From: Bacteroidetes bacterium UBA2234
GTDB taxonomy: Bacteria; Bacteroidota; Bacteroidia; NS11-12g; UBA955
Direction: 5' to 3'
DNA length: 13,293 nucleotides
NCBI GenBank assembly: GCA_002347985.1
Contig: DDYM01000062.1
Coordinates: 1-13,293, forward strand
Shown in pieces: positions 1 to 7,539 of the stretch. Positions within the stretch are counted from its first letter, which is position 1; every line of letters begins with the position of its first letter. The position numbers and the translations under genes are program-made. The notes beneath the pieces were generated by a model. It saw nothing but the letters and a program-made list of their open reading frames with translations, had not been told where the DNA came from and did not search any database.

Positions 1-17
1 GGTGGTGGAACACCACC
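1..17. repeat. Perfect 7-bp-stem, 3-nt-loop hairpin at the window edge
   Basis: GGTGGTG-GAA-CACCACC is a perfect inverted repeat with a 3-nt loop. The right arm is followed by CTACAGG. The left arm starts at base 1, so the stem may continue beyond the window. It lies in the partial gene at 1-167. Unlike the other intragenic hairpins here, its loop is not in codon phase if the frame from position 3 is the true one. Confidence 0.7.
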
Positions 18-167
18 CTACAGGCCCAGCCGCAACCCAAAAGCCTCGTAATGACAAAAATCCCCCTTGCCAAAAGAGACATTCTTACCCAAGGATTGAG
101 GACTTTAATGGATGAAGGTTGTATCATTGAAAATAATCAAGGCGAACTGAGATGGGTAAGCGAATAA
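1..167 (+). CDS. C-terminal end of an unidentified protein (5' end outside window)
   Basis: The frame whose first whole codon is at position 3 is open from the window edge to a TAA at 165-167, giving about 54 residues that end in DEGCIIENNQGELRWVSE. I do not recognise the family. The first part (WWNTTLQAQPQP) looks low in complexity and is encoded by a perfect hairpin. The part from residue ~17 on looks like a normal folded C-terminus. Its last 16 bases overlap the start of the glycosyltransferase at 152, an arrangement typical of translational coupling, so it is probably the upstream gene of the same operon. A start at the ATG at 51 (38 residues) cannot be excluded, but the frame is open upstream, so the partial longer gene is more likely. 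Confidence 0.55.
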   Translation, partial: WWNTTLQAQPQPKSLVMTKIPLAKRDILTQGLRTLMDEGCIIENNQGELRWVSE

Positions 168-1381
168 TTTTTACAGTAACCAATGACTTGCGCTATGATC
201 AGCGAATGCTACGCATCTGCTCAACGCTCACGGCCGCGGGCTACAAAGTAGCCCTGGTCGGCCGTGAGCTCCCCTCCTCCATCCCACTCCAAAACCAACC
301 CTATCAACAAATTCGACTCAAACATTTGATCTTCAAAACAGGCAAATTGTTTTATATCGAAATTAACCTAAGACTCCTTTTTTTCTTACTTTTCCAACGT
401 TTCGACGCGGTTTGTAGCATCGACCTCGATACCGCCATTCCAGGCATCATAGCAACCAAAATCAAAAGCAAACCCCACCTTTTTGATGCACATGAACTCT
501 TCACACATACGCCAGAAGTTGTCCGAAGAAAACCCATCCAAAAAATCTGGGAATCCGTTCAGAAATTCACTTTCTCCCATACCCAAGCCGCAATAACCGT
601 AGGCCCTGCCATCGCCCAGTATTTCGAAGAAAAATACAAAATTCCCGTTGCCGTAGTTAGAAATATGCCCTTAAAAACCGCATTAAAAGACAAGCAGTCA
701 GAAACAAGCAACCTACCTCCAAACAACAACCTACCCGAACCAAACGAAGAGAACGCCTTAGAAGCCAACCCATCGAAAATCACAAATCTACCCAATGAAT
801 CCATGCCCGCCTGGCAATCCAAAATCGATGCCATCCAAGGACAGCAATTCATACTCTATCAAGGCGCATTAAACGAAGCCCGCGGGTTAGAAATCCTAAT
901 TCAGGCAATGACAAAAATTCAAGGAACCCTGGTGCTTGCAGGCGAAGGTGACTTATCGCAAACACTCAGAAACCTCACCCGTTCACTGAACCTCGACCAC
1001 AAAGTCATATTCCTTGGAATGATCCCCCCCAATGAATTGCCCCAACTCACAAAACAAGCCTATATCGGCTACAATGTGAGTCAAAATGCCGGACTTAGCT
1101 ATTACTTATCGCTCAACAACAAGTTCTTCGACTACACAAAAGCCCTACTGCCATCCTTGATAAACCCATTTCCAGAATACCTCACTTTGATGAAGGAATT
1201 TCAAGTAGGCCTTCCCACAGAGCCCACCGTAGATGATGTCGTAAAACAAGCCAATCAGTTGTTAACGAACTCAACATTGTACAACGACATCAAATCAAAC
1301 TGCAAAAAAGCGAGCGAAAAATGGATCTGGGAAAACGAAACACCAACATTAATCCGAGTATTTCGAGATGTCTTGAATTAA
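152..1381 (+). CDS. GT-B glycosyltransferase (family 4/1-like), glycosyltransferase 1
   Basis: This 409-residue protein probably transfers a sugar from a nucleotide-sugar donor during surface polysaccharide or glycan synthesis, in the cytoplasm or on the inner membrane face. The N-terminal Rossmann half starts at residues 3-37 (IIFTVTNDLRYDQRML, then KVALVG). DLDT at 91-94 and DAHELF at 112-117 are typical of Bacteroidota GT4-like enzymes. The C-terminal half opens with ILYQGALNEARGLE (234-247) and VLAGEG (261-266). It contains a donor-site-like LSLNNKFFDYTKALLPSL (about 319-336), with Asp where many relatives have Glu. Residues ~174-219 form an Asn/Pro/Glu-rich linker between the two halves, with NLP repeated at 187, 193 and 212. 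Low complexity there suggests a repeat-expanded, disordered hinge. The ATG at 152 overlaps the previous gene by 16 bp and starts directly on the Rossmann strand. Acceptor and donor cannot be told from sequence. Confidence 0.85.
   Translation: MGKRIIFTVTNDLRYDQRMLRICSTLTAAGYKVALVGRELPSSIPLQNQPYQQIRLKHLIFKTGKLFYIEINLRLLFFLLFQRFDAVCSIDLDTAIPGIIATKIKSKPHLFDAHELFTHTPEVVRRKPIQKIWESVQKFTFSHTQAAITVGPAIAQYFEEKYKIPVAVVRNMPLKTALKDKQSETSNLPPNNNLPEPNEENALEANPSKITNLPNESMPAWQSKIDAIQGQQFILYQGALNEARGLEILIQAMTKIQGTLVLAGEGDLSQTLRNLTRSLNLDHKVIFLGMIPPNELPQLTKQAYIGYNVSQNAGLSYYLSLNNKFFDYTKALLPSLINPFPEYLTLMKEFQVGLPTEPTVDDVVKQANQLLTNSTLYNDIKSNCKKASEKWIWENETPTLIRVFRDVLN
226..269. repeat. Nested palindrome inside glycosyltransferase 1
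   Basis: The outer arms GCTCACGGCCG (226-236) and CGGCCGTGAGC (259-269) are perfect 11-bp reverse complements. Between them lies a second perfect hairpin, GGGCTAC-AAA-GTAGCCC (238-254), with a 3-nt loop. Only base 237 and bases 255-258 stay unpaired. By hand count 31 of 44 bases are G or C. The stretch encodes residues 25-40 (TLTAAGYKVALVGREL), a normal GT-B N-terminal helix and strand, so the structure is not an obvious insertion. The inner loop AAA is exactly codon 32. Confidence 0.85.
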
Positions 1382-1449
1382 CAATGTAAATTTCTCTGTA
1401 AACTTTTCATTAAAAATCAAGACCTTTACAAACGCTTAAATCCTTTGAA

Positions 1450-2574
1450 ATGTCGGCCCCGCGCATTCATATCATCGCATTTGACCTTCCATATCCACCG
1501 GATTATGGGGGTGCCACCGACATATTTCACAAAATCAGAAGTCTACATGATTTGGGTGTTGAAATCACCTTACACGTCTTTTTGTACAAAGGCAAAATGC
1601 CCGCACCGGCATTAGAAGCCTTAACGCGAAAAACACATTACTATTACCGCCGTTCATGGGTAAACCCATTTTGGGGAACCACTCCTTTTGTTGTTACTAC
1701 AAGAAACAGCAAAGCATTGCTTGTAAATCTTTTAAAAGACAACGACCCGATATTGTTTGAGGGCCTCCATACAACGGCGTATCTGCAACACCCCGAAATA
1801 CAGAAGCGGATCACAGTGGTTAGGGCGCACAATGTGGAGCACAATTATTATCGGGCGCTCGGCTTCGCCGAGCGCCGCTGGATCAAACGAAAATTTTTCT
1901 TCCTCGAAGCCCAACGCCTGCAACAATATGAACCCATCCTGAACAAAACCACAGCCATCGCTGGGATTTCACCCATGGAAACCGCCTACCTGCAGTCTAC
2001 CTACGGCCACTCCCATTATATCCCCGCATTCCATTCCAATACCGATGTCGCCTCCCTCACCGGCAAAGGTGAATATGTGCTCTATCATGGCAACTTGTCG
2101 ATTCCCGAAAACGACAATGCCGCGATCTACTTGGCATCCAAAGTATTTCCCCTCCTCTCTCAATCTTGCATCATCGCCGGAAGCAACCCCTCGCAAATGT
2201 TGCAAACTGCTGTTGCCAAATATGCCCATATCCAAATCAAAGCAAACCTGACCGCTGATGAAATTTTCGACCTGGTAAGAAATGCCCATGTACATGCCCT
2301 TGTCACATTTCAGTCAACCGGCATCAAACTGAAATTGCTGAATGCGTTGTACCGAGGACGACACATTGTAGCAAACACCCCAATGATAGAAGAAACAGGC
2401 CTCGAAAGTCTTTGTCAAGTGTCTGACGAACCCAAAATGATGGCCGACCAGATTAAAAACTGTTTCCTAACCCCTTTTACAGAAAACGACATTGAACACC
2501 GCACCAAAATCCTCGGTGCTACGTTTAACAATAAAATCAACGCCAGAAAACTCTTGCAATTGCTGCACCCGTAA
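1450..2574 (+). CDS. GT-B glycosyltransferase, glycosyltransferase 2
   Basis: This 374-residue GT-B protein is related to family 1/4 enzymes. DLPYPPDYGGATD (12-24) is the glycine-rich acceptor-side loop that follows the first strand. VVRAHNVEHNYYRAL (123-137) is a signature of this bacterial subgroup. YVLYHGNLSIPENDNAA (209-225) opens the C-terminal domain. STGIKLKLLNALYRGRHIV (289-307) corresponds to the nucleotide-sugar binding loop and helix, with Lys293/Lys295. No signal peptide or transmembrane segment is seen. It follows glycosyltransferase 1 by 68 bp on the same strand, so the two probably act in one glycan pathway. AATCCTTTG ending 2 bp before the ATG resembles a degenerate -7 box, so it may also have its own promoter. 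The sugar specificity is unknown. Confidence 0.85.
   Translation: MSAPRIHIIAFDLPYPPDYGGATDIFHKIRSLHDLGVEITLHVFLYKGKMPAPALEALTRKTHYYYRRSWVNPFWGTTPFVVTTRNSKALLVNLLKDNDPILFEGLHTTAYLQHPEIQKRITVVRAHNVEHNYYRALGFAERRWIKRKFFFLEAQRLQQYEPILNKTTAIAGISPMETAYLQSTYGHSHYIPAFHSNTDVASLTGKGEYVLYHGNLSIPENDNAAIYLASKVFPLLSQSCIIAGSNPSQMLQTAVAKYAHIQIKANLTADEIFDLVRNAHVHALVTFQSTGIKLKLLNALYRGRHIVANTPMIEETGLESLCQVSDEPKMMADQIKNCFLTPFTENDIEHRTKILGATFNNKINARKLLQLLHP
1854..1876. repeat. 10-bp-stem, 3-nt-loop hairpin inside glycosyltransferase 2
   Basis: The arms GGCGCTCGGC (1854-1863) and GCCGAGCGCC (1867-1876) are perfect reverse complements around TTC. By hand count 19 of 23 bases are G or C, far above the flanks. It encodes ALGFAERR just after the HNVEH motif. 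The loop TTC is exactly codon 139 (Phe). Confidence 0.9.
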
Positions 2575-2662
2575 AACCTCTATCACAACAAGCCCAATTT
2601 CTAAGGGCATGGAGAGAATCACATATCAGAAAAATAGCATTTGCCTGGGCTGAGCCCATACT
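2575..2662. terminator. Weak hairpins between convergent genes (possible terminator)
   Basis: This is the 88-bp gap between the stop codons of glycosyltransferase 2 (+) and the DUF3078 gene (-). It holds TGGGCT-G-AGCCCA at 2646-2658 and a looser GCCC/GGGC pair near 2594-2610. Neither has a proper T-run, so termination here is only a guess from position. Confidence 0.25.
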
Positions 2663-3601
2663 TCAAATCTTATAAATATAACCCAGTCCAAACACCCAAC
2701 TATTCTGCCACGCACTCATCCCCGGTGGAACCAAATCCTTGTCGAATATCGAAATCAGTGTATAATTCACATTGATATACTTCGTTAACTTCGCCACCAA
2801 AGCAAAATCAATGCGTGAATCCAAATTCGCTGATTCGGCAACATACGGAGCAAATCCCAAGTAATTCAACTTCATTCCCAAGCGCTTCTGCTCGCCAAAC
2901 TCACGCTGAATACCCATCTGAATCTGAACACCCATCTGATTATTCAAGAATTTCCCCTTTTCAACACGTGCAATCACCGCCTCATTCCGAATGTCGTACA
3001 GCGATTGATTGATCACATAGGTTTGCTTCAAGGTGATATATCCCATACGAATAAAAAAGGTAGGCAAAGGCTTATACTCCATACCCAAAGCAAACTGGGT
3101 TTGACCTTGGCTTAAAAAACTCGAATTCAAAGTCCCTACCTCTCTGCCTATCGTATTGCGGGAGTATTTATAGCCCGGAAGCAATTGCGTTTGGAAATTC
3201 AAACCACCGAAGATCGACATGCCTGGTTCGGCGGTAACTGTATGACCCAGTTTACAATCCAAAAAGACGTTGTCGAGGTTTTTCTTTAAAATACGATATC
3301 GAATGTTATAATTATCCAACTGACGAGACGATACGCCCCCTAAGTTCACTCGAAAAACATTATCGAAACTGGTATTGGGCCGTTTTACCTGTGCAAACGC
3401 ATTCACGAAGCCATTGCCATTGATATTGCTTGATCCGCCGCTCGACCAATTGGGCGATGACCCAGCAAACGAAAGGGTAAGACCAAAATCCGCTCCGTAA
3501 GTAATGATGCGCCTCTCGTTACTGTCGCGATGATATTGGAATTTCACCGGATCTACATCCGAGCCACCTCCAAAAAACATCAGCAAACTCAGCAACACCA
3601 T
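2663..3601 (-). CDS. DUF3078-like outer-membrane beta-barrel protein
   Basis: This 312-residue protein is rich in alternating amphipathic strands and aromatic girdle residues, and ends in the barrel-like VFGLGYIYKI. NWSSGGSSNINGNGF (51-65) followed by TSFDNVFRVNLGG (77-89) matches the NW-x-x-GG and W/F-DN pattern of DUF3078 proteins of Bacteroidota. These are predicted outer-membrane barrels of unknown function. A PorP/SprF-like barrel is the alternative. The N-terminus is odd: MVLLSLLMFFGGGSDVDP is short and lacks the usual positive charges and clear cleavage site of a signal peptide. An in-frame TAA nine codons upstream rules out a much longer start, so either the signal is atypical or the gene has lost its first bases. 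It lies 27 bp downstream of mscL and is probably the last gene of the typA operon. Confidence 0.65.
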   Translation of the reverse strand: MVLLSLLMFFGGGSDVDPVKFQYHRDSNERRIITYGADFGLTLSFAGSSPNWSSGGSSNINGNGFVNAFAQVKRPNTSFDNVFRVNLGGVSSRQLDNYNIRYRILKKNLDNVFLDCKLGHTVTAEPGMSIFGGLNFQTQLLPGYKYSRNTIGREVGTLNSSFLSQGQTQFALGMEYKPLPTFFIRMGYITLKQTYVINQSLYDIRNEAVIARVEKGKFLNNQMGVQIQMGIQREFGEQKRLGMKLNYLGFAPYVAESANLDSRIDFALVAKLTKYINVNYTLISIFDKDLVPPGMSAWQNSWVFGLGYIYKI

Positions 3602-3628
3602 TTTTACCGCAAATATCCCAAATAATTA

Positions 3629-3952
3629 TCAATCAACGGGCTTTTCCGAAGTTTCATCCTCTTTTACGATAATCTCTTTGGCTTTGTTCAGTGCCTTCAC
3701 CACCAAAAACAAGACAAACGCAACGATCAAAAAATGTAAAATATTGGCGATCAGTTTCCCATAATTGAATGGCCCAAAACGCAAATCATCAAGCTTAGCC
3801 CAACCACCCACCAAAGCAATCAATGGCATGATCAGGTCGTTTACGATACTGTTTACAATATTTTGAAACGCAGTACCGATGATAACAGCCACAGCCAGAT
3901 CCATCACGTTTCCGCGATTGACAAACTCTTTAAATTCTTTGATAATCCGCAT
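3629..3952 (-). CDS. mscL: Large-conductance mechanosensitive channel MscL (short form)
   Basis: MscL forms a homopentameric inner-membrane pore that opens under membrane tension and releases solutes during osmotic downshock. IIKEFKEFVNRGNVMDLAVA (3-22) is the conserved amphipathic N-helix and start of TM1, and TM1 runs to about residue 48. TM2 is LIANILHFLIVAFVLFLVV (67-85), followed by the charged KALNKAKE. At 107 residues it is shorter than the roughly 136 of E. coli MscL. The periplasmic loop (about 50-65) is reduced, and the C-terminal cytoplasmic helix with its EEVLLTEIRDLL-type sequence is absent, replaced by a short acidic tail (KEDETSEKPVD). Gating residues in TM1 look intact, so it is probably functional. 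It starts 28 bp after typA on the same strand. Confidence 0.93.
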   Translation of the reverse strand: MRIIKEFKEFVNRGNVMDLAVAVIIGTAFQNIVNSIVNDLIMPLIALVGGWAKLDDLRFGPFNYGKLIANILHFLIVAFVLFLVVKALNKAKEIIVKEDETSEKPVD

Positions 3953-3980
3953 AATAAACAGGCAATTTAATGCCTATCAA

Positions 3981-5798
3981 TTAAGCTTCCAAGCCCATTT
4001 TAGACGATGCGCGTTTGCGATCGTTCTCATCAAGCAACACTTTGCGCAAACGGATGTTTTCAGGAGTCACTTCAACGTACTCATCTTCCTGAATGTATTC
4101 CATCGCTTCTTCCAATGAGAATTCACGTGGCGGAGCCAAAACAGCATTGTCGTCTTTACCCGCAGCCCTGAAATTCGTCATCTGCTTTGCAGTACACAAA
4201 TTCACAACCAAATCTCCGGGCTTGATATGCTCACCCATGATTTGTCCGGTATAAACTTCAGCACCTGGATGAATAAAGAAAGTACCGCGGTCCTTCAACT
4301 TATCCATACTATATGGCGTAGCAGCTCCTTTTTCTTTTGAAATCAAAACACCATTGATACGCATTGGCATTGCACCTTTCCATGGTTCAAAATCTTTCAA
4401 ACGGTGAGCCATAATCGCTTCACCTTGGGTTGCTGTAAGTAAGTTATTTCGCAAACCAATCAATCCACGAGAAGGAATTTCAAATTCCAAACGCACCATA
4501 TCGCCCTTTGGCATCATGCTGATCATTTCGCCTTTGCGCTGACTCGCATATTCAATCACTTTTCCGCTGTGCATCTCAGGCACGTCTACCGTTAAAATTT
4601 CAATTGGCTCATGCACTTTACCGTTGATTTCTTTCAAAACCACACGGGGCTGACCCAATTGCAATTCGTAGCCTTCACGACGCATGGTTTCAACCAAAAC
4701 ACCCAAGTGAAGAATTCCGCGACCGAACACCAACCACTGGTCTGCTGAATTCGTTTCGTCCACACGCAAAGCCAAATTCTTCTCCATCTCCTTCATCAAA
4801 CGCTCACGTATTTTCTGACTCGTTACGAACTTACCTTCTTTGCCAAAAAATGGACTATTGTTGATCGTGAACAACATACTCATGGTAGGTTCATCAATCT
4901 TCATCAAAGGCATCGCCTCCGGATTTTCAAAATCCGCGATGGTATCACCAATCTCGAAATTATCAATACCCGTGATCGCACAGATATCTCCACAATTTAC
5001 ACTTTCTACTTTGCGTTTACCCAAACCATCAAAAATGAACAATTCCTTGATTCGAGTTTTTTCTATTTTACCATCACGCTTCACCAAACTCACCGGCATG
5101 TTAACCGCCAAACTACCTCTGTGTAAACGACCAATGGCAATACGACCTGTGTAATTGCTATAATCCAAGCTGGTAATTTGCAACTGTGGCGTACCTTCTC
5201 TTACAATCGGTGCTGGGATAATTTCCAAGATGGTATCCATCAAGAATGTCAAATCCTCTGTAGGCTTTTTGTAATCCGGACCAAACCAACCGTGTTTTCC
5301 AGATCCAAAAACAGTAGTAAAATCTAACTGCTCTTCGTTTGCATCCAAATTGAAAAACAAATCGAAAATATCATCATGGGTCTTGTCGGGATCGCAGTTG
5401 GGCTTATCCACCTTATTGATAACAACAATGGCTTTCTTACCCAATGCCAATGCCTTTTGCAACACAAAACGAGTCTGTGGCATCGGACCTTCAAAAGCAT
5501 CCACCAACAACAAAACACCGTCTGCCATGTTCAATACTCGTTCAACTTCACCACCAAAATCTGAGTGACCTGGCGTATCGATGATGTTGATTTTTGTATC
5601 CTTCCATTGAACACTTACGTTTTTCGCCAAAATGGTGATTCCACGTTCGCGCTCAAGGTCGTTGTTGTCCAATATTAATTCCCCAACCTCTTGATTGTCT
5701 CTGAACAAACGGGCTTGGTGTAACATTTTATCAACCAAGGTAGTTTTACCGTGGTCAACGTGAGCAATAATGGCGATGTTTCTAATTGGTGTAGACAT
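3981..5798 (-). CDS. typA: Translational GTPase TypA/BipA
   Basis: TypA is a ribosome-binding GTPase of the EF-G/LepA group. It is linked to 50S assembly and to growth under stress or cold. GTPase motifs are complete: G1 AHVDHGKTT (12-20), G2 RGIT (52-55), G3 DTPGH (74-78), G4 NKVD (128-131). A beta-barrel domain II follows (~205-290), then EF-G-like domains III and V (~300-480). The TypA-specific C-terminal domain (~480-605) contains GAEVYTGQIMGEH and the NLCTAKQMTNFRAAGKDD stretch. At 605 residues it matches E. coli BipA (607) and looks intact. The ATG at 5798 gives the expected MSTPIRNIAIIAHVDHGKTT start. It is the first gene of an apparent operon with mscL and the DUF3078 gene. The 28-bp gap to mscL contains a small hairpin, AGGCA-ATTTAA-TGCCT (3960-3975). 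It diverges from prfC. Confidence 0.97.
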   Translation of the reverse strand: MSTPIRNIAIIAHVDHGKTTLVDKMLHQARLFRDNQEVGELILDNNDLERERGITILAKNVSVQWKDTKINIIDTPGHSDFGGEVERVLNMADGVLLLVDAFEGPMPQTRFVLQKALALGKKAIVVINKVDKPNCDPDKTHDDIFDLFFNLDANEEQLDFTTVFGSGKHGWFGPDYKKPTEDLTFLMDTILEIIPAPIVREGTPQLQITSLDYSNYTGRIAIGRLHRGSLAVNMPVSLVKRDGKIEKTRIKELFIFDGLGKRKVESVNCGDICAITGIDNFEIGDTIADFENPEAMPLMKIDEPTMSMLFTINNSPFFGKEGKFVTSQKIRERLMKEMEKNLALRVDETNSADQWLVFGRGILHLGVLVETMRREGYELQLGQPRVVLKEINGKVHEPIEILTVDVPEMHSGKVIEYASQRKGEMISMMPKGDMVRLEFEIPSRGLIGLRNNLLTATQGEAIMAHRLKDFEPWKGAMPMRINGVLISKEKGAATPYSMDKLKDRGTFFIHPGAEVYTGQIMGEHIKPGDLVVNLCTAKQMTNFRAAGKDDNAVLAPPREFSLEEAMEYIQEDEYVEVTPENIRLRKVLLDENDRKRASSKMGLEA

Positions 5799-5860
5799 TT
5801 ATCCGTTAAAAAGTCCGCGAATTTCGGCATAATAATCCACAACTCCCTACAAACGTGGAT

Positions 5861-5895
5861 TTTGTTTTTGTGAAATCTCCTTTACCCTACCTTTG
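5861..5895 (+). promoter_or_regulatory. Bacteroidota-type promoter for prfC
   Basis: TACCTTTG at 5888-5895 is a perfect match to the -7 consensus TAnnTTTG. TTTG occurs twice upstream, at 5861-5864 and 5867-5870, leaving 23 or 17 bp, both inside the usual spacer range for the -33 TTTG. Transcription should begin around 5900, giving a leader of only about 6-8 nt before the ATG at 5907. Confidence 0.7.
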
Positions 5896-5906
5896 TACCC
5901 TTATTT

Positions 5907-7490
5907 ATGGCCTTCGAATCCGAAATCGCAAAACGCAAAACATTCGCCATCATCGCCCACCCAGATGCCGGTAAAACCACCCTTACAGAGAAATTCCTGC
6001 TTTTTGGAGGTCAAATCCAAACCGCGGGTGCCGTAAAAAGCAATAAAATCACCAAAGCCACCACCTCCGATTTCATGGAAATTGAAAAGCAAAGAGGTAT
6101 CTCCGTGGCAACCTCTGTTATGTCGTTCCATTACAAAAACAAATGGGTCAACATCCTCGACACTCCCGGGCACAAAGATTTCGCGGAAGACACCTATCGC
6201 ACACTTACTGCCGTGGACAGCGTAATCCTGGTTGTAGACTGCGTAAAAGGGGTTGAGGAACAAACCGAAAAACTCATGGAAGTATGCAGAATGCGCAATA
6301 CCCCCGTGATTGTATTTGTGAACAAAATGGACCGCGATGGAAAAGACCCTTTCGATCTCTTGGAAGAACTCGAAGGCAAACTCAATATCGGCGTGCATCC
6401 CATGAGCTGGCCTATCAACGGCGGAAAAGACTTCAAAGGTGTGTATCTCCTTCACAACCAATCGCTCAACCTATTTGAAAGTAGCAAAACAAAGATGGCA
6501 GACGATGTGGTGAAAATCAATGGGCTGGCAGATACTCAGCTGGACAAAATTCTGAACGCAAAGGACGCGAGTAAACTCCGTGAAGATGCCGAACTCATTG
6601 ACGGCGTGTACGGAGAGCTTTCCAGTGAAGATTACTTATCAGCCAAAACAGCCCCGGTATTCTTTGGTTCTGCCCTCAATAGTTTTGGTATCCAAGAATT
6701 GCTGGATACATTTATCGAAATCGCGCCAAACCCCTTGCCACGAGCCACCACAAAAAGGGATGTGGAACCCAGCGAATCCAAATTTTCAGGGTTTATTTTT
6801 AAAATTCACGCCAACTTAGATCCCAAGCACCGGGATCGTATCGCTTTTTTGAGGGTTTGTTCAGGAAAGTTTGAACGCAACAAGAATTTCAAACACGTTC
6901 GCCTCGAAAAGCAAATGAAATTCGCAAACCCTTACCTCTTTTTGGCACAGTCCAAAGAAGTAATGGACGATGCATACCCCGGCGATGTTGTTGGTTTGTA
7001 CGATACCGGGAACTTTAAAATTGGCGACACCCTCACCGAAGGCGAGAGCTTTATCTTCAAGGGAATTCCAAGTTTTTCTCCAGAGATCTTCAAGGAACTC
7101 ATCAACACAGACCCAATGAAAAGTAAACAGCTAGAGAAGGGAATTCAGCAATTGACCGATGAAGGATTGGCTTCATTGTTTGTACAAGAGTTGGGCAATC
7201 GGAAATTTGTGGGAACCGTAGGAGAATTACAATTCGAAGTGCTTCAGTATCGCCTAGAGCACGAATATGGCGCCAAGTGTAGGTTCGAACCTCGCAGCAT
7301 TTACAAGGCATGTTGGATGAGCGGATCGGAGGCAGATTTGAAGGATTTTATGAAATACCGACAAAACAATATTGCCTACGACAAAGACAATCAACCCGTT
7401 TTCTTGGCCGAGACAGGATTTATCCTGAGAATGGCCGAAGAAAAATATCCGGATATAACTTTTCACACAACGAGTGAGTTTAAGGTGTGA
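5907..7490 (+). CDS. prfC: Peptide chain release factor 3 (RF3)
   Basis: RF3 is the GTPase that removes RF1/RF2 from the ribosome after peptide release. Motifs: G1 AHPDAGKTT (17-25), the RF3-type switch [10 protein letters not shown] (63-71), G3 DTPGH (85-89) followed by [11 protein letters not shown], and G4 NKMD (139-142). Domain II contains the RF3-typical [17 protein letters not shown]. The C-terminal domain has [17 protein letters not shown], which separates RF3 from EF-G. At 527 residues it matches E. coli RF3 (529) and shows no frameshift. The ATG at 5907 is the only sensible start. Its promoter lies immediately upstream. It is followed after 49 bp by lpdA, which has its own probable -7 box, so the two need not be one operon. 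Confidence 0.97.
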   Translation: MAFESEIAKRKTFAIIAHPDAGKTTLTEKFLLFGGQIQTAGAVKSNKITKATTSDFMEIEKQRGISVATSVMSFHYKNKWVNILDTPGHKDFAEDTYRTLTAVDSVILVVDCVKGVEEQTEKLMEVCRMRNTPVIVFVNKMDRDGKDPFDLLEELEGKLNIGVHPMSWPINGGKDFKGVYLLHNQSLNLFESSKTKMADDVVKINGLADTQLDKILNAKDASKLREDAELIDGVYGELSSEDYLSAKTAPVFFGSALNSFGIQELLDTFIEIAPNPLPRATTKRDVEPSESKFSGFIFKIHANLDPKHRDRIAFLRVCSGKFERNKNFKHVRLEKQMKFANPYLFLAQSKEVMDDAYPGDVVGLYDTGNFKIGDTLTEGESFIFKGIPSFSPEIFKELINTDPMKSKQLEKGIQQLTDEGLASLFVQELGNRKFVGTVGELQFEVLQYRLEHEYGAKCRFEPRSIYKACWMSGSEADLKDFMKYRQNNIAYDKDNQPVFLAETGFILRMAEEKYPDITFHTTSEFKV

Positions 7491-7505
7491 TTCAAATGAA
7501 ACTAT

Positions 7506-7513
7506 TATCTTCG
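7506..7513 (+). promoter_or_regulatory. Probable -7 box for lpdA
   Basis: TATCTTCG differs from TAnnTTTG in one base and lies 26 bp before the lpdA ATG at 7540, giving a leader of about 20 nt. The -33 side is weak: TTTA at 7479-7482, 23 bp upstream, lies inside the prfC end. Confidence 0.45.
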
Positions 7514-7539
7514 CATCACCATTTAAGAAACATCTATTC

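Noticed and set aside
3211..3243. Imperfect inverted repeat ACCACCGAA/TTCGGCGGT in the DUF3078 gene
   Set aside because: It has a mismatch and a 15-nt spacer in glycine-rich codons; too weak to count with the perfect hairpins.
4012..4052. 8-bp inverted repeat CGTTTGCG/CGCAAACG near the 3' end of typA
   Set aside because: Spacer of 25 nt and arms explained by Arg/Lys codons; it does not fit the 3-nt-loop hairpin class.
7474..7539. Upstream ATG extension of lpdA by 22 residues
   Set aside because: It overlaps the end of prfC, adds residues unlike the family N-terminus, and skips the TATCTTCG box; MKFDIAVIGSG at 7540 is the normal E3 start.
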